64,000 nt of DNA, taken from positions 1-64,000 of the forward strand of contig JAAZLQ010000084.1 of assembly GCA_012799255.1 (NCBI GenBank), written 5' to 3'. Origin of the DNA: Bacillota bacterium. Lineage in GTDB: Bacteria; Bacillota_G; Limnochordia; DTU010. Of the stretch, positions 26,465 through 35,233 are shown piece by piece (positions within the stretch are counted from its first letter, which is position 1; each line of letters opens with the position of its first letter). The position numbers were made by a program, and so were the translations under genes. Below the pieces are notes generated by a model. That model had not been told where the DNA came from, did not search any database, and saw only the letters and a program-made list of their open reading frames with translations.

Positions 26465-27598
26465 ATGAGAAAGTTCAGTTTGTGGCTGCTTGTGGTAGTG
26501 TTAGCTTGCTCGTCTTGGGTCGGGTATGCTGGGGCAGAAATCATTAAGATTGGTGTCTTCGAACCCATGACAGGAGCTAACGCGGCCGGAGGCGAGATGA
26601 CGGTTGAAGGAATTGAACTGGCTTTGGAGCTCAAAGGAGAAGTATTAGGAAACGAAGTGCAGATCATTGTCGTAGATAATAAATCAGACAAAGTGGAAGC
26701 GGCAAATGCTGTATCGCGGCTTATTGAAAAGGACAAAGTTGTTGCCATTATCGGTAGCTATGGTAGCTCACTATCCATGGCAGGGGGGGACATCGTGAAC
26801 AAAGCACAGGTTCCCACAGTTGGGTGCTCGCCAACAAATCCCTTAGTTACCTTGAACAACGATTACTATTTTAGAGTTTGCTTTATCGATCCATTCCAGG
26901 GAACTGTAATGGCTAACTATGCCGTCAATGAGCTGGGAGCAAAGACTGCAGCCGTTATCCAAGACGTAACCCAAGATTATTCGGTTGGTCTTAGTAAGTA
27001 CTTTATAGATGCTTTTAGAGAGCTGACTGGCGATAGAAATAGTATCGTGGAAATAAGCTCTTATAACACCGGGGATCAAGATTTCACGGCTCAACTGACG
27101 AACGTAAAGAACAAGAATCCAGATGTAATTTTTGCACCAGGAAACTATGGTGAATCTGCACTTCTGATTAGGCAAGCTAGAGACCTAGGCATAGAAGTCC
27201 CATTTTTGGGTGGCGACACTTGGGAAGCTCCAGAGTTCTTATCAATTGGGGGCCAAGCGGTAGAAGGTGCTGTCTTTAGCACCCACTTTACAGCGGAAGC
27301 GCCAGTTACCACCGAGTCAGAAGTCTTTTTGGATGCTTACAGAGCAAAGTTCGGTAAGGAGGCCAATGCCTTTGCGGCTCTAGGTTATGATGCTTATATG
27401 TTGATTCTTGACGTGATTGAAAAAGCCGGGTCTGCCGATTCCCAAGCGATCCGCGATGGTCTCGCAAATGTGCAAGGATTTGTGGGAGCAACCGGAGTGA
27501 TTTCGTTAGATTCCAATGGCGACGCGGTAAAATCGGCTGTGATTAACAAAGTGGAGAATGGTAGGTTTATCTATCTGACGACGATCGAACCATATTAG
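26465..27598 (+). CDS. livK: Branched-chain amino-acid binding protein (LivK/LivJ-like)
   Basis: 377 residues: signal peptide (cleavage near GYAGA), then a type I binding fold with the LivJ/K-style opening IIKIGVFEPMTGANAAGGEM and AIIGSYGSSLSMAGGDIVNK. It should bind Leu/Ile/Val or a related amino acid or amide outside the membrane for the four transporter genes that follow. GGAGGAG precedes ATG 26465. Confidence 0.9.
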   Translation: MRKFSLWLLVVVLACSSWVGYAGAEIIKIGVFEPMTGANAAGGEMTVEGIELALELKGEVLGNEVQIIVVDNKSDKVEAANAVSRLIEKDKVVAIIGSYGSSLSMAGGDIVNKAQVPTVGCSPTNPLVTLNNDYYFRVCFIDPFQGTVMANYAVNELGAKTAAVIQDVTQDYSVGLSKYFIDAFRELTGDRNSIVEISSYNTGDQDFTAQLTNVKNKNPDVIFAPGNYGESALLIRQARDLGIEVPFLGGDTWEAPEFLSIGGQAVEGAVFSTHFTAEAPVTTESEVFLDAYRAKFGKEANAFAALGYDAYMLILDVIEKAGSADSQAIRDGLANVQGFVGATGVISLDSNGDAVKSAVINKVENGRFIYLTTIEPY

Positions 27599-27625
27599 CG
27601 AAATCAGACATTAGGAGGACCTAAC

Positions 27626-28522
27626 GTGGGCAATTTTTCACTTCTTCTGCAACATTTGATCAACGGCATTTCCTTGGGGAGTTTGTATGCTTTGATTGCT
27701 ATAGGTTACACCATGGTTTATGGGATTCTAAGACTGATTAACTTTGCTCACGGAGACATTTTTATGCTCGGGGTTTATCTCACCTATTACGGATTATTGT
27801 ACACAGCGGTGCCATGGTGGCTCATCTTTCTACTTGCCCCTTTAGTGACAGGTCTTGTCGGGATACTGTTGGAGAAAGTAGCCTACAAACCATTAAGAGG
27901 AGCGGCCCGGATCACGATCCTGATTTCCGCCATAGGAGCCTCCTTCTTGCTGCAAAATCTGGGAATAGTCATCTTCGGGGGAAGGCCACGTGCCTTCCCT
28001 GTTCCCCAAATATTGAACCATGTCACAAAAATCAGGGGAGTTTCCATCAACGTGGTGACCTTTATCATCCCGGCAGTAACCATCTTACTGCTTCTGGGCC
28101 TTACTTACTTTATTACCAAAACGAAAACCGGAATGGCCATGCGAGCACTATCTAAAGATTACGAAACCGCGAGCCTAATGGGGATAGATATCAACAGAAT
28201 CATTTCTATTACCTTTTTCATGGGTTCCTTCTTAGCTGCTGTGGGGGGCATTATGTGGGGTGCTAGATACCCGCAGTTGATGCCATTAATGGGCATGATG
28301 CCTGGCCTCAAGAGTTTTATCGCAGCGGTTGTGGGTGGTATCGGTAATATCACAGGGGCAGTAGTGGGTGGATTTGTCTTGGGATTGGGTGAAATCATGT
28401 TGGTTGCCTTACTTCCAAGACTTACGGGGTATCGGGACGCCTTTGCCTTTGTTCTTCTAATCATTATTCTGCTAGCAAAACCTTCCGGTTTACTGGGTGA
28501 CAAGATTACAGAAAAGGTTTAG
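27626..28522 (+). CDS. livH: Branched-chain amino-acid ABC permease LivH
   Basis: 298 residues, about eight helices, with GISLGSLYALIAIGYTMVYG, LRLINFAHGDIFMLG and AVVGGIGNITGAVVGGF, the LivH family marks. GTG 27626 follows AGGAGG. It pairs with LivM to form the channel. Confidence 0.93.
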   Translation: MGNFSLLLQHLINGISLGSLYALIAIGYTMVYGILRLINFAHGDIFMLGVYLTYYGLLYTAVPWWLIFLLAPLVTGLVGILLEKVAYKPLRGAARITILISAIGASFLLQNLGIVIFGGRPRAFPVPQILNHVTKIRGVSINVVTFIIPAVTILLLLGLTYFITKTKTGMAMRALSKDYETASLMGIDINRIISITFFMGSFLAAVGGIMWGARYPQLMPLMGMMPGLKSFIAAVVGGIGNITGAVVGGFVLGLGEIMLVALLPRLTGYRDAFAFVLLIIILLAKPSGLLGDKITEKV

Positions 28523-28551
28523 TCGAGAAAACCGCAAGGAAGGTGGAAATC

Positions 28552-29553
28552 ATGAAGGTCAAAAACAGATTGCAGCTGGTGACAGTGATCGTTCTAATCT
28601 TTACAGTGGCGGTCCTAATCCTAGCCAATATGTATATGGATGACTACAAGATCAGGATAATAAATCTCTCGGGAATTTACATAACCCTTGGCCTTAGTAT
28701 GAATTTGATTAACGGATTTACCGGAATGTTCTCCCTTGGTCATGCCGGATTTATGGCCATTGGGGCTTATAGCGTCGGTGTTCTTACCATGCCGGCTGCC
28801 ATGAAAGAAATGAACTTTTTCATGCAACCCATCGTACCGTTCTTGGCTAACGTTGAGTGGGGATTCCTTCCCTCTCTCCTTGCGGCAGGTCTTATTGCAG
28901 GGTTGTTTGGGGTTTTAATTGGTGCGCCAGTTTTAAGACTCACAGATGATTACTTAGCCATAGCCACTTTAGGTTTTGCAGAGATTATCAGAGTGGTTTT
29001 CACTAACACCCAATCGCTTACTAACGGGGCTCTGGGCTTAAAAGGAATACCGAACTATACAAACACTTGGTGGAGTTGGGGAGTAGCTTTTGTCACTCTA
29101 GCGTTCGTAAGCTTTTTAATGAAAGGAAGCTATGGAAAAGCTTTCATGGCCATTAGAGAAGATGAAGTTGCAGCAAGGGCTATGGGGGTGAATCTCTTTA
29201 AACACAAGGTGATGAGTTTTGCCTTTGGATCTTTTTTCGCGGGAGTGGCGGGAGGCCTCTTAGCTGCCTTACTTGGAACGATTGACCCTAACATGTTCCG
29301 CATCACTTTGACCTTTAACATTCTGCTTATCGTTGTATTAGGTGGTTTAGGTAGGATAGGGGGTACTGCGATTGCTGCTGTGATAGTCACGGTTATGATG
29401 GAAGCACTAAGGTTTTTGGATGAGTCCATTAATCTGGGGTTTGTCCAACTTAAAGGGATACCGGGAATGAGAATGGTCGTCTTTTCAATAATCCTGATTT
29501 TAAGCGTGGTAGTGGGGCGCGAAGGATTGTTGAAAAAGGCTAAAAGGGCGTGA
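28552..29553 (+). CDS. livM: Branched-chain amino-acid ABC permease LivM
   Basis: About 333 residues, about ten helices, with GLSMNLINGFTGMFSLGHAG and VVLGGLGRIGGTAIAA typical of LivM. ATG 28552 has AGGAAGG at a proper distance; the in-frame GTG 28543 is too close to that site. Confidence 0.92.
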   Translation: MKVKNRLQLVTVIVLIFTVAVLILANMYMDDYKIRIINLSGIYITLGLSMNLINGFTGMFSLGHAGFMAIGAYSVGVLTMPAAMKEMNFFMQPIVPFLANVEWGFLPSLLAAGLIAGLFGVLIGAPVLRLTDDYLAIATLGFAEIIRVVFTNTQSLTNGALGLKGIPNYTNTWWSWGVAFVTLAFVSFLMKGSYGKAFMAIREDEVAARAMGVNLFKHKVMSFAFGSFFAGVAGGLLAALLGTIDPNMFRITLTFNILLIVVLGGLGRIGGTAIAAVIVTVMMEALRFLDESINLGFVQLKGIPGMRMVVFSIILILSVVVGREGLLKKAKRA

Positions 29554-29560
29554 TTCACTG

Positions 29561-30331
29561 ATGTTGGAAATTGAGAAGCTGACCATGAAATTCGGTGGAG
29601 TTGTAGCCTGCAATGGGTTTACTGCAGAAGTGAAAAAGGGGCAAATCGTGGGGTTAATTGGTCCTAATGGTGCTGGTAAGACTACGGTGTTTAATGTGGT
29701 TACCGGGGTATACAAGCCTTCCGAGGGAGAGGTTGTCTTCTCTCCCCACGATCAAGAAAGGCATCAATTAGTTGGGTTAAGTCCCGATAGAATTGCCAGA
29801 CTAGGCGTGTGCAGAACTTTCCAGAACATAAGGTTGTTCAATCAGTTGTCCGTTTTGGAAAACATCTTCATCGGTAGCCATTTAAGACTCAAGTCCGACG
29901 TCTTTTCTACCATCTTGAGACTACCCCATTATGTGGCAGAAGAAAGGGCAATTTACGAAAAGTCCATGTACTTGCTGGAAAAGATTGGCCTCCAGGACGC
30001 TAAAGACGAAAAGGCTTACTCCTTACCTTATGGAATGCAGCGCAGGTTAGAAATGGCTAGGGCTTTAGCCACAGATCCCAAGTTACTGTTATTGGACGAA
30101 CCTGCAGCTGGTATGAATCCCCAGGAAACGGGGGAATTGATCGACTTTATCCGTGAGATTAAGGAGGAATTTGATCTTACGATCTTCTTAATTGAACATC
30201 ACATGGACGTAATTATGGAGATTAGTGACAAGATTTATGTCTTGGATCATGGGGTGTTAATTGCAGAAGGCAGTCCAGGAGAAGTTCAAAGGGATGAAAG
30301 GGTTATAGAAGCCTATTTGGGGGTGGGGTAA
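29561..30331 (+). CDS. livG: Branched-chain amino-acid ABC ATPase LivG
   Basis: 256 residues. Walker A GPNGAGKTT, the LivG-type FQNIRLFNQLSVLENI region, signature YGMQRRLEMARAL, Walker B LLLLDEPAAGMNP and the LIEHHMDVIM switch histidine. The stop is directly followed by the livF start. Confidence 0.94.
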   Translation: MLEIEKLTMKFGGVVACNGFTAEVKKGQIVGLIGPNGAGKTTVFNVVTGVYKPSEGEVVFSPHDQERHQLVGLSPDRIARLGVCRTFQNIRLFNQLSVLENIFIGSHLRLKSDVFSTILRLPHYVAEERAIYEKSMYLLEKIGLQDAKDEKAYSLPYGMQRRLEMARALATDPKLLLLDEPAAGMNPQETGELIDFIREIKEEFDLTIFLIEHHMDVIMEISDKIYVLDHGVLIAEGSPGEVQRDERVIEAYLGVG

Positions 30332-31042
30332 GTGCTGGAAGTAATAGATCTTCATGTAAAGTATGGTGGCATCAACGCCTTGAGGGGGATCAACCTTACC
30401 ATCAAGGAGAACCAAATCGTAACCCTGATCGGAGCTAACGGAGCTGGGAAATCTTCAACGCTAAGGGCGATTATGGGCCTGGTTGAAAAGTCGCAGGGAA
30501 AGATCTTGTACAAGGGCGAGGATATCACCAGTCTACCCACCAAGGATATTGTTGCAAAAGGAATTGCCTTAGTACCAGAGGGTAGAAAAGTATTTGCAGA
30601 CTTAACGGTTGAAGAAAACCTTATTTTGGGAGCCTATACTCGGTCTGATCAAAGGGCTATAAATAGGGATATGGAGAGTGTCTTCGATACCTTTCCTAGG
30701 CTTAAGGAACGGAGTTGGCAAAAGGCAGGAACTCTTTCAGGTGGCGAACAGCAGATGTTGGCAGTTGGGCGGGCTTTGATGGTTAATCCGAAAATTTTGA
30801 TGATGGATGAGCCCTCGTTGGGCTTGGCGCCACTTTTAGTAAAGGACATTTTCCAGATCATCAACTTACTTCGGGAGAGGGGTAACACTATTTTACTAGT
30901 AGAACAAAACGCTCGAAAGGCCTTGGAAGTGGCGGACTACGCTTATGTTTTGGAAACGGGTCAACTGGTGCTGGAGGGGCCGGGAAAAACCCTTTTAGAG
31001 GATCAAAAAGTGCAAGAGGCTTACTTGGGGGCAACTAAGTGA
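30332..31042 (+). CDS. livF: Branched-chain amino-acid ABC ATPase LivF
   Basis: 236 residues. Walker A GANGAGKSS, VPEGRKVFADLTVEENL, signature LSGGEQQMLAVGRALM, Walker B ILMMDEPSLGLAP. GTG 30332 abuts the livG stop. Completes livKHMGF. Confidence 0.94.
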   Translation: MLEVIDLHVKYGGINALRGINLTIKENQIVTLIGANGAGKSSTLRAIMGLVEKSQGKILYKGEDITSLPTKDIVAKGIALVPEGRKVFADLTVEENLILGAYTRSDQRAINRDMESVFDTFPRLKERSWQKAGTLSGGEQQMLAVGRALMVNPKILMMDEPSLGLAPLLVKDIFQIINLLRERGNTILLVEQNARKALEVADYAYVLETGQLVLEGPGKTLLEDQKVQEAYLGATK

Positions 31043-31047
31043 GAGTA

Positions 31048-31083
31048 AAAACGGTGCGCTTCGTTCGCTAAACGCACCGTTTC
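31048..31083. terminator. Bidirectional terminator, liv operon versus metal operon
   Basis: AAACGGTGCG/CGCACCGTTT stem; T-runs are possible on both strands. Confidence 0.75.
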
Positions 31084-31087
31084 TGGA

Positions 31088-31315
31088 TTATCTGACGCTA
31101 GATTTTTGAACTTCGTAGCCTACGTTCGTGATGGCCTTTTCAATATCCTCGATGGAAATCTTGTCTTCCTCAAAGTTCAATTTTACTTTGCTGGAATTAA
31201 ACATCACTTTGACGGTATCTTGATCTACTCCATCTAGACCTTTAATTGCTCCCTCGATCTTTTGCATACAAGATGGACAGGTTAAAGTTTCTAACTGAAG
31301 TGTTGCAGTTTTCAT
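31088..31315 (-). CDS. Free-standing HMA (CopZ-like) metallochaperone
   Basis: 75 residues with the ferredoxin-like HMA fold. The metal-binding CxxC is CPSC (Cys13, Cys16) in TLTCPSCMQKIEGAI. The ATPase encoded just upstream lacks an N-terminal HMA domain, so this small protein probably serves it as a detached domain or chaperone (inference). Last gene of the minus-strand metal operon. Confidence 0.88.
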   Translation of the reverse strand: MKTATLQLETLTCPSCMQKIEGAIKGLDGVDQDTVKVMFNSSKVKLNFEEDKISIEDIEKAITNVGYEVQKSSVR

Positions 31316-31334
31316 TTACTTGTCTCCCTTCGTA

Positions 31335-33188
31335 TTATCCCTTTAATTTGAACCGTAGTAATCTCATGCCGTTGAGAATTACCACTAAAATGCTACCTTC
31401 GTGGACTAGCATGCCGATTGACATGTTCATCCAATCACTGAACAGTACGCTAGCTAGTAAGACAAGCACCACCCCAACCGCAATCGCAATATTTTGCTTC
31501 ATGTTTCTAGCGGTGGCCTTGGCTAATCCCAAAGCATGGGGAAGGCGACTGAAATCGGAGTTCATTAAGACTACGTCTGACGTTTCGATAGCCACATCTG
31601 TTCCTCCGCCCATGGCAATGCCAATCTGAGCTAAGGCCAGAGAGGGGCTGTCATTTACTCCATCGCCAACAAAAGCTACGATTTGGTCGTTCTCAATTAG
31701 GCGCTTCAGATAAGCAGATTTATCCTCGGGCAACATGTTCCCATGTGCCTCAGTTAGACCCAGTTCTCGGCTGACCACATCAACTGTGCCCTGATTGTCT
31801 CCAGAGAGCATCACGAGGTTCCTGACTCCGAGTCTTCTCAGCTTCTGGAGGTCCTCCTTGACGCCTGGGCGAACTTGGTCTTTTACTCCCATCAGAATTT
31901 TTAGCTCACCATTGACTGCGGTTAAGACAAGGGAGTTGCCTCTTTTTTCTAAACGCTCCACATCCGCCTTGGCCTTGTCTGTGAACTTGACGTTTTCCCT
32001 TTCCATCAGAGTCACATTTCCAACCGCTACTCGGTGACCATTAACAGTAGCTAAAATTCCTCCGCCCTTAACAACTTCCGTATCTTCAACAGTGGAGAGC
32101 TCGGTATCACCGATTTTCTCTAATACCGCTCTAGCCAAGGGGTGATCAGATTCTCGTTCTACACTTGCTAGGTAACCGAGGGCTTCGGCAATGTTGTCAC
32201 CATAGTATTCCGTTTCAGAAACGGAAGGATTGCCAACTGTCAAAGTGCCTGTTTTGTCAAAAACCATGGTATCTAGTTTACTAAAATCACCAATTACTTC
32301 ACTACCTTTGAGCAGTATGCCATGGCGAGCTCCGTTGCCGATGCCAGCTACGTTTGAAACTGGAACACCGATCACCAATGCTCCTGGACAACCCAGAACC
32401 AAAATGGTAATAGCCAGCTCAATGTCTCTGGAGAATAACCACACTATAAAGCCAATCACCAAGACAGCAGGTGTATAGTATTTAGAAAAACGGTCAATAA
32501 AGCGTTCTGCTTCAGATTTCGAATCTTGTGCTTCTTCTACCAGTTCAATGATCCTGCCGAAGGTAGTATCTTCACCAACCCGATCCGCCACAATCTGAAT
32601 AGTTCCGTTATCTAAAATGGTTCCTGCAAATACGTTCGAACCTTTTTCTTTGCTTACAGGAATGGATTCGCCGGTAATACTGGCTTCGTTAATGGACCCC
32701 TCTCCGAAGACCACAGTACCATCAACCGGTACTTTTGCCCCGGTCTTTACAAGCAAGGTATCGCCTACGTCAACTTCATCCACGTCCACTTCCTCAAACT
32801 CACCATTGTCCATTAATTTTAGCGCACTTTCGGGTGCCATTTCAGTAAGTTCTTTAATGGCTGAGCGAGTTTTGTTGAGTGTTCGTTGCTCCAAGTAGGC
32901 TCCAAAGAGAAAGAGGAAAGTGACAATCGCAGATTCTTCAAAGTTCTTGATAAAAAAGGCACCCAAAACTGCGATGGTAACCAAGACATCAATACTTACA
33001 ACTTTAACCCTTAACGCTTGGTAGGCTTGGATGGCAATTGGGGCGAGACCTAAGATGGAAGCAATAATCAGGGCCCATTCAAAGAGCAGCACATTGCCCA
33101 AGGTCCAGCGGTTTAGAAAAGCAATAGCAATTAAAACACCACTGATCAAGGCAATGTTGTTCTTGTTGCGTAAAATGTGCCGTTGCAT
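31335..33188 (-). CDS. P1B-type metal-transporting ATPase (P1B-4-like)
   Basis: 617 residues. The pump motifs are complete: TGES (172-175), DKTGTLT (311-317, Asp phosphorylated), SDHPLA and GDGVNDSPSLA. No N-terminal HMA domain. The sixth membrane helix reads LGCPGALVIGVPVS: CPG (267-269) instead of CPC or SPC. The last helix carries HEGSILVVILNGMRLL, close to the HEGG(T/S) mark of P1B-4 (Co/Fe/Zn) pumps. It exports a divalent metal, iron being attractive given the hemerythrin-like neighbour (inference). Confidence 0.9.
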   Translation of the reverse strand: MQRHILRNKNNIALISGVLIAIAFLNRWTLGNVLLFEWALIIASILGLAPIAIQAYQALRVKVVSIDVLVTIAVLGAFFIKNFEESAIVTFLFLFGAYLEQRTLNKTRSAIKELTEMAPESALKLMDNGEFEEVDVDEVDVGDTLLVKTGAKVPVDGTVVFGEGSINEASITGESIPVSKEKGSNVFAGTILDNGTIQIVADRVGEDTTFGRIIELVEEAQDSKSEAERFIDRFSKYYTPAVLVIGFIVWLFSRDIELAITILVLGCPGALVIGVPVSNVAGIGNGARHGILLKGSEVIGDFSKLDTMVFDKTGTLTVGNPSVSETEYYGDNIAEALGYLASVERESDHPLARAVLEKIGDTELSTVEDTEVVKGGGILATVNGHRVAVGNVTLMERENVKFTDKAKADVERLEKRGNSLVLTAVNGELKILMGVKDQVRPGVKEDLQKLRRLGVRNLVMLSGDNQGTVDVVSRELGLTEAHGNMLPEDKSAYLKRLIENDQIVAFVGDGVNDSPSLALAQIGIAMGGGTDVAIETSDVVLMNSDFSRLPHALGLAKATARNMKQNIAIAVGVVLVLLASVLFSDWMNMSIGMLVHEGSILVVILNGMRLLRFKLKG

Positions 33189-33228
33189 GACCTCACATCC
33201 TTTCTGTCTAGGTTTTGTCTTGCGTTAC

Positions 33229-33522
33229 CTAAGCGTGATAGGCTCGATCCAACTCAGCTAGTATGAGGTACACTGCTTCGTAGGTTTCGCAGACGTCGTC
33301 TGGCACTTCATAATCGTTTGTGATGGTACGTAACTCTTGGAACTCGCTATCTAGTTTGGGTTTTGCTTCGCCAGCCGCTTTGATCTTGGCGAACATTTGA
33401 TCAAAGATTTTATGCACCTCATGAAACTCCGGGTGGGTTCCGCCATGCACTCGAGCTACAACCGGAACGTAGAGTTCTAATTTGTCTAGATGTTGTTCTT
33501 TCACCGCGTTAAATATGGTCAT
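33229..33522 (-). CDS. Hemerythrin-like / RIC-type protein
   Basis: 97 residues, helical. YVPVVARVHGGTHPEFHEVH resembles the second half of YtfE/ScdA (repair of iron centres) hemerythrin domains, which hold a di-iron site with His and Glu. At this length only part of a hemerythrin bundle is present, so it may act as a dimer or be reduced. First gene of the metal operon, with AAGGAAGG upstream and an FNR-like box 82 bases before the start. Confidence 0.65.
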   Translation of the reverse strand: MTIFNAVKEQHLDKLELYVPVVARVHGGTHPEFHEVHKIFDQMFAKIKAAGEAKPKLDSEFQELRTITNDYEVPDDVCETYEAVYLILAELDRAYHA

Positions 33523-33603
33523 TAGCTATCCTTCCTTTCATCTAATTGTGTGTTATTGCTTGTTGTTACATGTACACTTTAACATGGCTCTACTACGAGA
33601 AAA

Positions 33604-33617
33604 ATGATCCAGATCAA
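33604..33617 (-). promoter_or_regulatory. FNR/CRP-family operator-like site
   Basis: On the minus strand TTGAT-CTGG-ATCAT, 9 of 10 to TTGAT-N4-ATCAA. It is centred about 88 bases before the hemerythrin-like start codon, a distance compatible with activation from about -41. Confidence 0.45.
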
Positions 33618-33714
33618 AATATGAAATTAGGATCAGAAATTTATGGGTTGTACGGGGTGAAGGAAAGCAGTCTGCGTATGTTGAATTCGATGAGATACTA
33701 GGGGAGGAGATCAT

Positions 33715-34611
33715 TTGAGTACTAGGACAAGTCGGTTTGGGATTTCTAAACGGGAAAGTCATGACTCATCGAACTTCTATAAAAGACGGCTTTATCATGC
33801 TGTGGAACAAGATCAGATCCGGGTAGATGAGATTGCCGATCTGCCAGAAATGGTCGTAAATCAGATCTACCATGCTGACTCTAGGAATCTAGACTTCCTT
33901 CCGGACAATTCAGTTCATCTGATGATAACCTCACCCCCTTATAATGTGGGGAAGGAATATGATGAAAATCTGTCGCTTGATGAGTACTTGTCACTCATTG
34001 ACGATGTGATGAAAGAGGTTTATCGTGTTCTAATTCCCGGTGGCAGGGCGTGCGTGAACATCGCCAATGTGGGGAGAAAACCCTACATTCCTATAAAGGA
34101 TTACATTAATCAAGTCATGCTCGAACACGGGTTTTTAATGCGGGGTGAAATAATTTGGGACAAGGGGGCTAGTGCTGGAGGATCTTGTGCTTGGGGGAGC
34201 TGGCAGTCGGCGTCCAATCCTGTGTTGCGAGATGTCCATGAATACATCTCTGTGTTTTCTAAGGGGTCTTATACTAGGCAAGATCACAAGATCAAAGACA
34301 AGCAAAATACTATATCTAGGGATGAGTTTTTGGAGTACACCAAGAGTGTTTGGACTTTTAAATCAGAATCGGCAAGAAGGGTGAATCATCCGGCGCCGTT
34401 TCCGGTGGAGCTTCCTTACCGTCTGATTCAACTCTATTCTTTTAAGGATGACGTGGTCTTGGATCCCTTTTGTGGGAGTGGAAGTACTTGTCTAGCTGCA
34501 TTGCAAACAGCGAGAAGGTACATTGGCGTTGATAATAACCTGGACTATGTCCAAGGCGCGAAGCGTAGACTTGCAACCTATGTGGAGCATGGTGAAGATC
34601 TGATTGAATAG
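33715..34611 (+). CDS. Orphan DNA methyltransferase (N4-cytosine or N6-adenine)
   Basis: 298 residues, beta-class order: catalytic motif TSPPYNVG (residues 72-79) before the AdoMet motif DPFCGSGST (from residue 250). SPPY is commonest in N4-cytosine enzymes but also occurs in adenine enzymes. The central region (about 100-240) holds the target recognition part. No restriction endonuclease, specificity subunit or vsr gene lies beside it, so it is an orphan. TTG 33715 with GGGGAGGAG upstream. Confidence 0.88.
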   Translation: MSTRTSRFGISKRESHDSSNFYKRRLYHAVEQDQIRVDEIADLPEMVVNQIYHADSRNLDFLPDNSVHLMITSPPYNVGKEYDENLSLDEYLSLIDDVMKEVYRVLIPGGRACVNIANVGRKPYIPIKDYINQVMLEHGFLMRGEIIWDKGASAGGSCAWGSWQSASNPVLRDVHEYISVFSKGSYTRQDHKIKDKQNTISRDEFLEYTKSVWTFKSESARRVNHPAPFPVELPYRLIQLYSFKDDVVLDPFCGSGSTCLAALQTARRYIGVDNNLDYVQGAKRRLATYVEHGEDLIE

Positions 34612-34636
34612 AGGTGGGTGAGTATGTTGCTAACAC

Positions 34637-35218
34637 TCATCCCTTAATGGCGCCTGCAGTGAGGCCCTTAATAAATTGGCTAGACATGAGGATATACAAG
34701 TTGAGGATTGGTAAGGTGGAGAGAGTTAAGACAACGAGCACCTTTGTCCAATCTGTTTGATAAGTCCCGAAGAAATAAGTCACACCGAGTAAAAGCGTTC
34801 GCTGGTTTTCCTTGAGGTTAAGGCCAAGTCCACGGATGATCTGGAAGATATTGATGGTACCAAGCCGAATGGGTATCATGATGCCGGATAGGAATAAGAG
34901 ATACAATATTTTAGAAGCCTTTCCTTTCCAATTAGCCAAGGCAAACGCAGCTAGCGAACCTACGAGCAAGGTGGTAAAGATGGTGATGGTCACAATGAGG
35001 ATGGTGTTCCAGCAGTAAAGTAAAAAATCACTATCTCTCAGCACATAGAGATAGCCTTCTAATCGTGGCGGATTCGGAAAAGCAAAAGGGTTTCGGAAGA
35101 TATCCAATTGGGTTTTTAGCGAATTTACCAGCATGGTCCAAACGGGAAATAAGACCACTACGGACCAAATTGTGAGAATAAGGTAATGGATGGGGTTGAA
35201 TGTTTTTCTTCCTCCCAT
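34637..35218 (-). pseudogene. MalG-type sugar ABC permease with in-frame internal deletion
   Basis: 193 residues, where the family has about 275. The N-terminal part (WTMLVNSLKTQLDIFRNPF to NIFQIIRGLGLNLKE) and the C-terminal part (FFGTYQTDW to SQFIKGLTAGAIKG) both match CUT1 permeases. The roughly 85 residues between them, including the EAA loop that docks the ATPase and about two helices, are gone at about 34795-34812. The frame is kept. It is therefore unlikely to work as a permease. It sits where the second permease of the cassette is expected, 15 bases after the intact MalF-type gene. Confidence 0.8.
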
Positions 35219-35233
35219 AGCGATGCTCCTTTC

